DNA of 17,597 nt from Campylobacteraceae bacterium (GCA_026986085.1 JALSPE010000087.1:1-17597); one strand, 5' to 3'; counted from the stretch's first letter, positions 1-8,318 are shown. Numbers and translations are program-made. Notes: generated by a model not told the origin, from the letters alone.

Positions 1-29
1 CTTTTCTATCTATTTGAAGATAAATTAGG

Positions 30-35
30 TATAAT
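30..35 (+). promoter_or_regulatory. Candidate -10 box for the purD operon
   Basis: A perfect TATAAT lies 36 bases before the purD ATG, which would give a leader of about 30 nt. No convincing -35 is seen, which is usual for sigma-70 promoters in this phylum. The window begins only 29 bases upstream, so more upstream elements cannot be judged. Confidence 0.5.
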
Positions 36-71
36 ATATACTAAATTTAATTAAGAGTTTTGGAGAAATTA

Positions 72-1352
72 ATGGATGTTTTAATAGTTGGAAGTGGTGG
101 CAGAGAGTATTCAATTGGGTATGCATTAAAGAGAGATAAAAATGTTGATAAAATATTCTTTGCACCTGGTAACGGGGCTACTGATGACCTTGGAGAAAAT
201 ATAGATATCAAAGATTTAGAAAAATTAGCAGATTTTGCCAAAGAGAACTCTATAGATTTAACAATAGTAGGTCCAGAAGATCCTTTGGTTAATGGTATTG
301 TAGATATTTTTCAAGATAAAGGTTTAACAATATTTGGTCCTACAAAAGCAGCTGCTCAACTAGAAGGCTCTAAAGTTTTTATGAAAAATGCTCTCAAAAA
401 GTATGGAGTTCCAACAGCAAAATATATTGAAACATCATCTATAGATGAAGCGACCCAATTTATTAATAGTATGAGCGAACCTATAGTTGTAAAAGCAGAT
501 GGATTATGTGCTGGAAAAGGTGTAATAATTGCCAAAACTAAAGATGAAGCAATAGAGGCTTCAAAAGGAATGTTAAGTGGGGAGAGCTTTGGTGATGCAG
601 GAGCTAAAATAATTATAGAAGAGTATCTTGATGGATATGAGTTGTCAATTTTTGCAATATGTGATGGTAAAGATTATATAGTTTTACCAGCAGCACAAGA
701 TCATAAAAGATTATTAGATGGAGATGAGGGTCCAAACACAGGGGGTATGGGTGCATATGCTCCAACTCCTTTAGTAAATGATGATATATATAAAAAAGTT
801 GAAGAGAGAGTAATTAAACCTACTCTAAAAGGTTTAGAGAGTGACGGAATACCTTTTAGTGGTGTGCTATTTATTGGTGTTATGGTTGTAAACTCTCAGC
901 CATATATTCTAGAGTATAATGTTAGATTTGGTGACCCAGAATGCGAAGAGTTAATGGCTCTTTTGGACTCTCCTGCTAGTGAACTATTCTTAAAATCTGC
1001 AACAGGAGATTTAGCAAGTGCCAATATTAAATTTAAAGATAAATATGCCGTTGGCGTAGTATTAGCAAGTAAAAATTATCCCTATGGTAGCAGTGAACCA
1101 GCAGAAATTATAGTTGATGATATTGTTCATGAAGATTTAAAAGAGAATACATATATCGCTTATGCAGGGGTAAGCAAAGATGAAGATGGAAAACTTTTGG
1201 CAACAGGTGGTAGAGTTATGGTTTGTGTAGGTTTGGGGAGTTCAATAAGAGAAGCTAGAGATAGAGCATATATGCTTGTTGGACAAGTTCACTTTATTGG
1301 TAAAAAATGCAGAATGGATATTGCATATCAAGCATTAGATAAATTAAATTAG
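72..1352 (+). CDS. purD: Phosphoribosylamine--glycine ligase (GARS)
   Basis: PurD joins glycine to phosphoribosylamine with ATP, giving GAR, the second step of purine synthesis in the cytoplasm. The 426-residue product has the usual family length. Visible landmarks are the N-terminal VLIVGSGGRE turn, the ATP-grasp region starting near FGPTKAAAQLEGSK (about residue 92), GGMGAYAPTP, and the metal-binding stretch YNVRFGDPECE near residue 285. The usual GGREH(A) reads GGREYS here. I chose ATG 72 rather than the in-frame TTG at 60 because GGAGA sits 5 bases before it and the protein then begins MDVLIVG as family members do. It is the first gene of an operon with the RDD gene, lptD and a J-domain gene; the next start is only about 9 bases after the stop. 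Confidence 0.96.
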   Translation: MDVLIVGSGGREYSIGYALKRDKNVDKIFFAPGNGATDDLGENIDIKDLEKLADFAKENSIDLTIVGPEDPLVNGIVDIFQDKGLTIFGPTKAAAQLEGSKVFMKNALKKYGVPTAKYIETSSIDEATQFINSMSEPIVVKADGLCAGKGVIIAKTKDEAIEASKGMLSGESFGDAGAKIIIEEYLDGYELSIFAICDGKDYIVLPAAQDHKRLLDGDEGPNTGGMGAYAPTPLVNDDIYKKVEERVIKPTLKGLESDGIPFSGVLFIGVMVVNSQPYILEYNVRFGDPECEELMALLDSPASELFLKSATGDLASANIKFKDKYAVGVVLASKNYPYGSSEPAEIIVDDIVHEDLKENTYIAYAGVSKDEDGKLLATGGRVMVCVGLGSSIREARDRAYMLVGQVHFIGKKCRMDIAYQALDKLN

Positions 1353-1361
1353 GAGTTGCGT

Positions 1362-1790
1362 GTGGAGAGATATAAATATGCATCAATAGGTAAAAGAGCA
1401 GTATCGTTTACGATTGATGATATTTTAGTATCGCTACTGTTTATAGCAATATTTTATAATCAAATAATCTCTCTTAAAACACAAGAGTTAATGATTAATT
1501 TTATAATAGAAAATAGTGGTGTGCTACTTATGTTAAGAGTTATATACCATACATTCTTTATTGGATACAATGGAGCAACTCTCGGTAAATATATTGTAAA
1601 GATAAGAGCAGTTGATGAGCAAACGGGTAATCTTTTACCTTGGAGTAGGGCATTTTTAAGAGCAATTGTAAGAACAATTGGTGAGAGTTTATTATATTTT
1701 ACTTTTATTTTTGCCTTTTTTGATAAAAGAGTTCAGACTCTACATGATAAAATATCTAAATGTGTGGTGGTGGAAGATGTTAAAAATTAA
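1362..1790 (+). CDS. RDD family integral membrane protein
   Basis: This small inner-membrane protein of the RDD family is 142 residues long. The family signature is visible: an arginine followed by paired aspartates in the first helix (RAVSFTIDD), a GYNGATLGK motif in the middle, and a C-terminal KRVQTLHDKISKCVVV stretch like the family's RTLHD...VV ending. Three hydrophobic segments can be seen. The biochemical role of RDD proteins is mostly unknown; some are linked to ion transport. I favour GTG 1362, because AGGAG at 1351-1355 has good spacing (6 nt) for it, whereas TTG 1356 directly abuts that site. The 3' end overlaps lptD by 14 nt, so translation is probably coupled. Placement between purD and lptD suggests a housekeeping envelope role, but this is inference. 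Confidence 0.88.
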   Translation: MERYKYASIGKRAVSFTIDDILVSLLFIAIFYNQIISLKTQELMINFIIENSGVLLMLRVIYHTFFIGYNGATLGKYIVKIRAVDEQTGNLLPWSRAFLRAIVRTIGESLLYFTFIFAFFDKRVQTLHDKISKCVVVEDVKN

Positions 1791-3855
1791 TAAAAAAATA
1801 TTAGGTTTATCTATATTAGTATCAACAATAGTTAATGCTCAAGAGGTTAAAGTTTTTGCTAATAAAGTTATTGACCATGGAGATATTGCTAATATAGATG
1901 GTGGAGTTGTTATTGAGTATAAGGGTGATCTGCTAAGTGGTAAAAGTGCTGTTTATAATAGAAAAAACAATACAATTACTCTTAAAAATAAAGTAACTAT
2001 CATTCAAACTAATGGTAAAAATATAAGAGCGAATGAACTTACTGTTAATTTAGATAATAATCATATTATATTTAAAGATTTTTTCCAAATTGATAAAGAG
2101 GATATCTGGATAAGTAGCACAAAAGCTAAAAAAGAGGATGACAAAATAAAGCTAAAAAATGCTCTATTTAGTAGTTGTCAAGTTGATAATCCAGATTGGA
2201 TGATAGGTTTTGATAAAGCTATATATGACACAAAAGATAAAGTATTACATTTAAAAGATGCTAAAGTTTACATTAAAGATATCCCTGTTTTTTACTTTCC
2301 ATACATAAGCCTACCTCTTGCAAAAGAGAGAAGAAGTGGCTTTTTAAGACCAATTGTTGGTAAAATTGGAGAAGAAGGATATCTGTATGAGCAACCATAT
2401 TTTTGGGCAATATCAAAAAGCCAAGATTTAGAGATAAATCCGCAAATAAGAACAAATAGAGGATATGGATTATACTCAACATATAGATTCTATCATGATA
2501 AAGATGCTTTTGGAACAATTAAAGCTGGTTACTTTAAGGATAAAAATAGCTACACTAACAAATATAATTTGAAATATAAAGAGCATTACGGTATTGAGTT
2601 GGATTATCATAACAACTCTCTAATAGACTCTCTTGCTTCAGGAGAGTATGAAAATAAATTATACTTAAATGGATTATACTTTAGTGATTCTGATTATATA
2701 AATTTGCAAAATAGAGATAGGATGTCTCACCACAAAGTAGGATCATTTTATGAATCTAGATTAAACTATTTTGTAAAAAACAACTACTTCTATAGTGGCA
2801 TTGGCTTTAGATATTTTAAATCAGATAGTAGTGTCAATAACAAAAATACTATACAAATTTTACCAAAATTAAATTTCCATATCCCATATACAAATATTAT
2901 TTTTAATAACTTGTCATATATGGTGGATTTAACTGCTACTAACTACACAAGAGACGAAGGTAGCAAAGCCTTTAAGTTAAATCTAAAAGCTCCAATTGAG
3001 ATGCACTTCTCATTGTTTAGCGGATATCTTAATTTAAATTTAAGTGAAGAGCTAGTATCCACAGCTTACGATTTCTACAATGTTCCGCTAGAACAAAAAA
3101 AATATAGCTCTATTGTAGCAAATCACAAAATTGAGTTATCTAGTGAAGTATCTAAACTCTATGAAAATGGAATACATACGGCATTATTTAGTGTGATATA
3201 TACAAAAAGTAATATTATCAGTGAAGATTGGATGAAATATTCCCAAATACCTAAAGAGTTAAAAGATGACTTTATAGACTCTGTTCCTTTTGATTCTAAG
3301 GTAACTTTTAGAACACATCAATATTGGAAAAGTTACTCTAAAAAGTTAAATATAGATTATATTTTAGAAGCTCACTACTATCCAAAAGAGAGTAAATTAA
3401 GAGATCTAAATCAAGAGATTGGTATAAATTATAAAAATTGGAGCTTCTATTCAAATATAGGTTACTCTTTTGTATATAATAAAACTACTGGTATCTACAA
3501 TAAAATATCATATAAAGAGAAGAAGTATGGATTATCGGTTGGATATTTATGGAAAAAAGATTATTTAAGCCTTGAGACATTAACAAAAGAGCTTACTGTA
3601 GGAGGCTACTATAACTATAGTGATAAATTATCATTTAGAGCAGGTGCAAACTATAATATAAAAGATACTCACTTAAAAAATTGGGAAGTAGGAGCAAATT
3701 TAAATAAAAAATGTTGGAGTATCGATTTTAAATTTGGTCAAGATATCAAACCAGTTATAAAAAGTGATGGCTCAAGAGGATCTATAAAAAACAACTATGT
3801 TGGGGTTCAATTAACTATTTTACCATTTGGAATATCATATGCAGGAGGAAGTTGA
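1777..3855 (+). CDS. lptD: LPS-assembly outer membrane protein LptD
   Basis: LptD is the outer-membrane beta-barrel that, with LptE, inserts lipopolysaccharide into the outer leaflet. The 692-residue product has a signal peptide (MLKINKK, hydrophobic core, likely cleavage after VNA near residue 21), then an OstA/LptA-like jellyroll (about residues 25-130, with SGKSAVYNRKNNTITLKNKV), then a barrel rich in aromatic alternating strands. The family landmarks FSSCQVDNPDW (Cys about 134) and NKKCW (Cys about 646) are present. These seem to be the only two cysteines, so they probably form the single inter-domain disulfide, whereas E. coli LptD has four cysteines. ATG 1777 is chosen because it gives a proper signal peptide; longer upstream reading is just RDD sequence in another frame. 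No LptE is seen nearby. It overlaps the RDD gene upstream and the J-domain gene downstream. Confidence 0.93.
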   Translation: MLKINKKILGLSILVSTIVNAQEVKVFANKVIDHGDIANIDGGVVIEYKGDLLSGKSAVYNRKNNTITLKNKVTIIQTNGKNIRANELTVNLDNNHIIFKDFFQIDKEDIWISSTKAKKEDDKIKLKNALFSSCQVDNPDWMIGFDKAIYDTKDKVLHLKDAKVYIKDIPVFYFPYISLPLAKERRSGFLRPIVGKIGEEGYLYEQPYFWAISKSQDLEINPQIRTNRGYGLYSTYRFYHDKDAFGTIKAGYFKDKNSYTNKYNLKYKEHYGIELDYHNNSLIDSLASGEYENKLYLNGLYFSDSDYINLQNRDRMSHHKVGSFYESRLNYFVKNNYFYSGIGFRYFKSDSSVNNKNTIQILPKLNFHIPYTNIIFNNLSYMVDLTATNYTRDEGSKAFKLNLKAPIEMHFSLFSGYLNLNLSEELVSTAYDFYNVPLEQKKYSSIVANHKIELSSEVSKLYENGIHTALFSVIYTKSNIISEDWMKYSQIPKELKDDFIDSVPFDSKVTFRTHQYWKSYSKKLNIDYILEAHYYPKESKLRDLNQEIGINYKNWSFYSNIGYSFVYNKTTGIYNKISYKEKKYGLSVGYLWKKDYLSLETLTKELTVGGYYNYSDKLSFRAGANYNIKDTHLKNWEVGANLNKKCWSIDFKFGQDIKPVIKSDGSRGSIKNNYVGVQLTILPFGISYAGGS

Positions 3856-4108
3856 TATACTAAAAGCTCTTGAAGTTCTAGGGCTTCCTTCATTTATTAC
3901 AAAAAATGATATAAAAAATAGGTATAGAGAGTTGGCTAAAAAATATCATCCAGATATCTGTAAAGATGACAGTAAGATGAATCAAATAAATAGTGCATAT
4001 AAAGTTCTAATAGAGTATATAGATAACTTTAGATACTCATTTGACGATAATGAACTCTCAAAACAGATGCCAAATATATCACATAGTAAAAACTTTAAAC
4101 CATTTTAA
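3839..4108 (+). CDS. Small J-domain (DnaJ-like) protein
   Basis: An 89-residue protein made almost only of a J domain. The helix II-loop-helix III pattern is clear: IKNRYRELAKKYHPD with the HPD tripeptide at residues 37-39, then MNQINSAYKVLIEYI. J domains stimulate the ATPase of a DnaK-type Hsp70. There is no Gly/Phe region, zinc finger or C-terminal substrate domain, so it is not DnaJ itself. The gene overlaps the end of lptD by 17 nt (ATG 3839) or 29 nt (ATG 3827, also possible), so it is likely coupled to lptD translation. A strong AGGAGG just inside the coding start suggests some initiation complexity. The position raises the idea of a chaperone role for envelope proteins, but J proteins act in the cytoplasm and this remains inference. 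Confidence 0.85.
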   Translation: MQEEVDILKALEVLGLPSFITKNDIKNRYRELAKKYHPDICKDDSKMNQINSAYKVLIEYIDNFRYSFDDNELSKQMPNISHSKNFKPF

Positions 4109-4152
4109 TAAAATAAACAACTTGTTTTATATATAAGTCATTACAGAGAGAC

Positions 4153-4288
4153 ACGCGAATTTATTCGTGTATATTGAGTATTTTAATCCAAATTATGCAA
4201 TAGAATTGCCAAAATTAGTGATAATCTGACAATTTTATTACATAATTTGGGGTTTAATGTAATTTTTATTCTCGAATAGATTCGAGAA
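4153..4288. repeat. Rearranged, degenerate copy of the paired-palindrome element
   Basis: Two short dyads with the core CGAATnnATTCG flank a central hairpin in the 207-nt gap between the converging J-domain gene and mfrE. The left one is ACGCGAAT-TT-ATTCGTGT (4153-4170, one G-T mismatch) and the right one is a perfect 9-bp stem, TTCTCGAAT-AG-ATTCGAGAA (4269-4288). The order of the ACG-type and CTC-type dyads is reversed, and the spacing (98 nt) is longer than in the clear copies. Confidence 0.6.
4188..4250. repeat. Inverted repeat (large hairpin) between the two dyads
   Basis: CCAAATTATG (4188-4197) is exactly complementary to CATAATTTGG (4241-4250), with an inner pair AAAATT/AATTTT (4211-4216 and 4231-4236). 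A transcript from either strand could form a long stem. No U-run follows directly, so it is not a classic terminator. Confidence 0.6.
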
Positions 4289-4315
4289 CCTTATTTTTAC
4301 ATGGAACAAGCTTAT

Positions 4316-5266
4316 TTAAACTAACTCAGTAGCCTTAGTTACATTATACTTTAATCCAATCTCCTCTTTTGTGCATCCAAGAGCAAGTGCTATCATTTGT
4401 GGTAAATGAAGAACAGGAAGCTCAATATCTCTACCCAACTGTTTACCTGCACTATCTTGTTTTAAATCCATATTTAACTGACAAAGAGGGCAGGGTGTTA
4501 CCATTAAATCTGCATTATTATCTATTGCGTCAATTAAAGCTCCTCCACTTAAAGCATTACTCGTCTCTGGCGCTTGTAAATCAACATGAAAACCACAACA
4601 CTTATTTTTACTCTCATAATCTACCGAATTACCCTCAAGTGCTTCAATTAATCTATCTATTGATGTTGGATTATATGGGCTCTCACCAGTATATTTTTCC
4701 ATCAACTCTACTTTTTCAACAGCTTCTACTCCATACTCAGCTGCAACTGCTCCTGCAGAATTGTGCTTATAGTGAGTATGGCTTGGTCTGATGTTATGAC
4801 ATCCATAAAATGGTGCAATATTAAAATGACTCAATGGAACTTCTACCTTTTTAGATATATTCTCTAAACCATAGTCATCTATTAGAGCATATTGAAAATG
4901 GCGAACCGAACTTGTTCCCTTATACTCTAATCCAACCTCTGCTAACTTCTCATTAACTTTTTCTTTCATCTTTGGATCATTATCTAGGCGCTCTTTTGTC
5001 ATAACAGTATTTAATTGACAAGTATTACATATTGTGACCATTGGCAAACCCAGCTTCTCTGCATAACATATATTTCTTGCATTTAACACTAAAGATAAAA
5101 ACTCATCAAAGTCTTGTAAATGACTAGCACCACAACAACTTGCTTCATCTAAAAGCACTAGCTCTATTCCTAATTTTTTAGCAACAGCCATTGTAGAGGT
5201 TAGAAGCTCAGGTGTAGATTCTCTTGCAGTGCATCCAGTATAAAGTGCGTATTTTAAATTGCTCAT
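4316..5266 (-). CDS. mfrE: SdhE/MfrE-type subunit with two CCG cysteine-rich domains
   Basis: This 316-residue protein has two cysteine-rich CCG domains like those of heterodisulfide reductase subunit B and of the MfrE/SdhE subunit of campylobacterotal fumarate reductase/succinate dehydrogenase. The first has C12, CC44-45 and C80xxC83; the second has C156, CC223-224 and C259xxC262. In the family this motif carries iron-sulfur or zinc centres and takes the place of the cytochrome b anchor. No transmembrane helix is visible, so membrane contact would be peripheral. It is the last gene of the mfrA-mfrB-mfrE operon; its ATG follows the mfrB stop by 11 nt, with AAGGA 7 nt before. The electron partner (methylmenaquinone, menaquinone or a thiol) cannot be read from the sequence. 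Confidence 0.9.
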   Translation of the reverse strand: MSNLKYALYTGCTARESTPELLTSTMAVAKKLGIELVLLDEASCCGASHLQDFDEFLSLVLNARNICYAEKLGLPMVTICNTCQLNTVMTKERLDNDPKMKEKVNEKLAEVGLEYKGTSSVRHFQYALIDDYGLENISKKVEVPLSHFNIAPFYGCHNIRPSHTHYKHNSAGAVAAEYGVEAVEKVELMEKYTGESPYNPTSIDRLIEALEGNSVDYESKNKCCGFHVDLQAPETSNALSGGALIDAIDNNADLMVTPCPLCQLNMDLKQDSAGKQLGRDIELPVLHLPQMIALALGCTKEEIGLKYNVTKATELV

Positions 5267-5277
5267 AGCTTCATCCT

Positions 5278-6273
5278 TTATTTTAATTCATTTGTTTGTG
5301 ATATTTCGATAAGTTTTTGAATCTCATCTAAATTTTTACTTCTTGGCATCTTCTTTTTAGCTATATCAAAAGGATGCACCTTCCCTGCTTTTATCATCTT
5401 TAAAGCCTCACTTAAATGTTTTACAACACCTAAGCCTTCTGAATATAGAACAATATCTTGCTCATCAAGATAACCAAATTTCTTAATTGATCTAATAAAG
5501 CCTTCAGCATGTTTTGTTGCTACATTTCGTTTTGCCACACCTTGTTCAAACTGCATATTATGAAGTTTAGTTATCTTCTCGATAGGATTTACATCTTTAG
5601 GGCAAGCTTCTGCGCATTCAAAACACTTAACACAATCCCAAACTCCAGCACCCATCTCTGAAGTCTTCTCTAATCTATCTCTACCTGCTTCATCTCTTGG
5701 GTCAATACTAAAGCGATAAGCTGCTGCAAATGCTGCTGGTCCTAAGTAGTCTTCATTAACCTCCAATACAGGACAAGCATAATGACACGCCCCACACTGA
5801 ATACAATAATCTGCATCTAAGAACTGCTCTACTTGCTCTTGACTCATTATGGTTTCACTAGAAGGATGTGGTTCAACTTTCGTCTCAACATATGGTTTAA
5901 CTTCTGCATGTTTCTCCCAAAAGTCTCCTTTATCAATAATCATATCTTTTACAGCTCTCTTCTTACTTTGTGGCTCAAATATTAACTCATCTCCAAATAA
6001 CTCAACCAACTCAATAGCATTTTGTTTACATGCCAAGGTCGCTTTACCATTTACTTTAATACCACAAGCACCACAAATTCCGTGTCGGCAACTCCTTCTA
6101 TAAGAGAAAGAGCCATCATGCTCCCACTTAATTCTGTTTAGCAAATCAAGTATCAACTCATCTTTACCAACCTCCATTTTATAGCTTTTATAGTATGGTA
6201 GGTAGTCAGTTTCTGCATTAAAACGAAACGCCTTAATTGTTACTTCTTGTTTTTGTTCGTTACCATTTTCCAT
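5278..6273 (-). CDS. mfrB: Fumarate reductase/succinate dehydrogenase iron-sulfur subunit
   Basis: The iron-sulfur subunit passes electrons between the flavoprotein and the CCG subunit. The N-terminal ferredoxin domain binds [2Fe-2S] with C62, C67, C70 and C82 (SCRHGICGACG). The C-terminal domain has CIQCGACHYACP (C157, C160, C163, C167) for [4Fe-4S] and CVKCFECAEACP (C214, C217, C220, C224). In ordinary SdhB/FrdB the second position of that last motif is not cysteine and the site holds [3Fe-4S]; here all four cysteines are present, which fits a second [4Fe-4S] as known for class E (SdhABE-like) enzymes. At 331 residues it is longer than classical SdhB (about 240), with an extended C terminus. 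No signal peptide. It lies 9 nt after mfrA, with an AGGG-like site before the ATG. Confidence 0.93.
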   Translation of the reverse strand: MENGNEQKQEVTIKAFRFNAETDYLPYYKSYKMEVGKDELILDLLNRIKWEHDGSFSYRRSCRHGICGACGIKVNGKATLACKQNAIELVELFGDELIFEPQSKKRAVKDMIIDKGDFWEKHAEVKPYVETKVEPHPSSETIMSQEQVEQFLDADYCIQCGACHYACPVLEVNEDYLGPAAFAAAYRFSIDPRDEAGRDRLEKTSEMGAGVWDCVKCFECAEACPKDVNPIEKITKLHNMQFEQGVAKRNVATKHAEGFIRSIKKFGYLDEQDIVLYSEGLGVVKHLSEALKMIKAGKVHPFDIAKKKMPRSKNLDEIQKLIEISQTNELK

Positions 6274-6282
6274 TATAATCCC

Positions 6283-8004
6283 TTAATATTTTCTCTCTGT
6301 AGGCTCAAATTTACCAAGCACAACATCACCATACTCTATATCCAAGCTATACTCACCATTAAATTTAGCATATGTATGCTTTAAAAAGTTCTCATCATCT
6401 CTTTTTGTGTAATCCTCTCTATAATGTGCTCCACGGCTCTCTTTTCTAGCAATAGCACCCTCTACAATAAATAGAGAAAAATCTATCATATGTTTAAGCT
6501 CAATAGCCTCTTGTAAATCTGTATTAAATACTGTAGATTTATCATCAATTCTAATATTTTTGTATCTGTTGTAAATCTCTGTAAGTTTATCTCTTTGTTT
6601 AAGCAAAGACTCTTCGGTTCTAAATACACCAGCATCCATTGTCATACTCTCTTGAAGCTCAGCTCTAAGCTTAGGAACCCTCTCATCTCCATTATTAGTT
6701 TTTGTCCAATTAACCTGCTCTATCATATTTTTTGCATCATCTTTTGTAGCAGGAATTAACTCTAATTTATCTAAATCTTCAACCATAGACTCTCCAGATA
6801 CTCTACCAAAAAACAAAGCTTCTAAAACAGAGTTTGCGCCAAGTCTATTTGCCCCATGAACGCTAACACAACTACACTCACCAGCAGCATACAAACCCTC
6901 TACAAACTCAGTTGGAGCTCTTCTTACTTGAGTTCTTTTATTTACTGGTATTCCCCCCATTGAGTAGTGAGCAGTTGCAGCAATCATAATAGGCTCTTTT
7001 AACATATCTTGCCCTAAGAATGTTATTGCCAAATCTCTAAGCTCTGGTAATTTAGTTAAAATTGTCTCTTTTGGTAAGTGTGTTAAGTCTATATATACAG
7101 CATCTTTATTTGGTCCCACACCTCTACCTTGTCTAATCTCTTCCATAATTGCACGGCTTACAACATCACGACTTGCCAACTCCATAGCATTTGGAGCATA
7201 CTTCTCCATAAATCTTTCACCTTCAGAGTTAAAGAGTCTTCCACCTTCTCCTCTTGCAGCTTCAGAGATTAAAACTCCACTTCCTCCAAGTCCACTTGGA
7301 TGAAATTGAACAAACTCCATATCTTCAAGTGGTAATCCACGACGAGCAAATATTGATAGTGCATCACCTGTATTTGCATGAGCATTAGAGTTGATTTTAT
7401 AAGCTCTCCCATATCCTCCAGTTGCAAACATTGTAACTTTTGCATTAAATATTGCAGGTTCGCTTGTTCTTATATTAAATGCAGCTACACCTTTTGCTTT
7501 GCCATCTTCATACAAAACATCTGCACAATACCACTCATCAAATACCTCTATACCAGCTCTAAAAGCTTGTTCGTATATTGTTTGCAAAAGTGTTAATCCT
7601 GTTCTATCAGCTGCATAACAAGCTCTTGGTTTACTTTGTCCACCAAATGGTCTAACAGCTATTTTTCCCTCTTCGTTTCTTGAGAATACTGCTCCCATTC
7701 TCTCTGCCCATCGAATAGTCTCTGGAGCTTTTGAACACATAAATTCAATAGCATCTTGATCACCTAAATAATCGCTCCCTTTTACTGTATCAAACTCATG
7801 TAACTCCGTAGAGTCATCAGCACTTAAAGCTGCATTAATTCCACCCTGAGCTGCACCAGAGTGGCTTCTTAACGGATGAAGTTTTGTAACAACAGCAACC
7901 CTTTTACCAGCTTCTGCCAACTCTTTTGCTGCGGCAAGACCTGCTAAACCAGCCCCTACTACAACAGCATCATACTCATAAATCTTAACATCACTTAGCT
8001 GCAT
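6283..8004 (-). CDS. mfrA: Fumarate reductase/succinate dehydrogenase flavoprotein subunit
   Basis: The catalytic subunit interconverts succinate and fumarate. The 573-residue product shows the FAD dinucleotide fold VVVGAGLAGLAAA (residues 14-26), the covalent-flavin histidine in LRSHSGAAQGG (His48), the active-site stretches FVQFHPSG, RGEGGRLFNSEGERF, SRDVVSRAI and HYSMGG, and GANRLGANSVLEALFFGR near the C-terminal side of the flavin domain. MfrA of Campylobacter and Wolinella carries a twin-arginine signal and is periplasmic; this one begins directly at the FAD fold with no arginine pair upstream before an in-frame stop, so it should be cytoplasmic. AAAGG lies 6 nt before the ATG. A cytoplasmic enzyme of this type could work as fumarate reductase in a reductive TCA cycle or as succinate dehydrogenase. 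No sdhC/frdC anchor gene is present. Confidence 0.94.
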   Translation of the reverse strand: MQLSDVKIYEYDAVVVGAGLAGLAAAKELAEAGKRVAVVTKLHPLRSHSGAAQGGINAALSADDSTELHEFDTVKGSDYLGDQDAIEFMCSKAPETIRWAERMGAVFSRNEEGKIAVRPFGGQSKPRACYAADRTGLTLLQTIYEQAFRAGIEVFDEWYCADVLYEDGKAKGVAAFNIRTSEPAIFNAKVTMFATGGYGRAYKINSNAHANTGDALSIFARRGLPLEDMEFVQFHPSGLGGSGVLISEAARGEGGRLFNSEGERFMEKYAPNAMELASRDVVSRAIMEEIRQGRGVGPNKDAVYIDLTHLPKETILTKLPELRDLAITFLGQDMLKEPIMIAATAHYSMGGIPVNKRTQVRRAPTEFVEGLYAAGECSCVSVHGANRLGANSVLEALFFGRVSGESMVEDLDKLELIPATKDDAKNMIEQVNWTKTNNGDERVPKLRAELQESMTMDAGVFRTEESLLKQRDKLTEIYNRYKNIRIDDKSTVFNTDLQEAIELKHMIDFSLFIVEGAIARKESRGAHYREDYTKRDDENFLKHTYAKFNGEYSLDIEYGDVVLGKFEPTERKY

Positions 8005-8031
8005 ATAATACCTTTGAAAATAATTTGTATT

Positions 8032-8037
8032 ATTATA
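8032..8037 (-). promoter_or_regulatory. Candidate -10 box of the mfrABE operon
   Basis: On the minus strand a TATAAT lies 28 bases before the mfrA ATG, giving a leader of about 20 nt that includes the AAAGG ribosome site. Two direct copies of CTATATAAG (8047-8055 and 8070-8078, 23 bp apart) lie just upstream. The rest of the 314-nt gap up to the tRNA is A+T-rich and holds no gene I can support. Confidence 0.4.
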
Positions 8038-8295
8038 TAACCCTAGCTATATAAGATAGATTAATAAAACTATATAAGTGTATTACTTTATAGATTTAGT
8101 GTTAATTTGTTACATTATATAGTTATATTTTCGCATACAATACAAATAGTATTACTTTTATCAAAAGAGTCAATTATCCAAGTGTGGCGACTATTACTTA
8201 AATATGATTACAATACATTTTAATATTTTTTTGCAAATTTTATAAAATAGTCATACATTTAACTCTATTTAATAAAAATTTAAGCAAATGTTGTG

Positions 8296-8301
8296 TAAAA
8301 T
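8296..8301 (+). promoter_or_regulatory. Candidate -10 box of tRNA-Ser with G+C-rich discriminator
   Basis: TAAAAT is followed by GCGCCC at 8303-8308, a striking G+C island in otherwise A+T-rich spacer, and the mature tRNA begins at 8319. A G+C-rich discriminator after the -10 is typical of stringently controlled stable RNA promoters; that this holds here is inferred. Confidence 0.4.
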
Positions 8302-8318
8302 TGCGCCCACATTAAGAA

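Noticed and set aside
4369..4791. 140-codon plus-strand open frame inside mfrE
   Set aside because: It is the antisense shadow of a well-supported gene with all family cysteines on the minus strand, and its own sequence is low-complexity Leu/Gln/His/Tyr.
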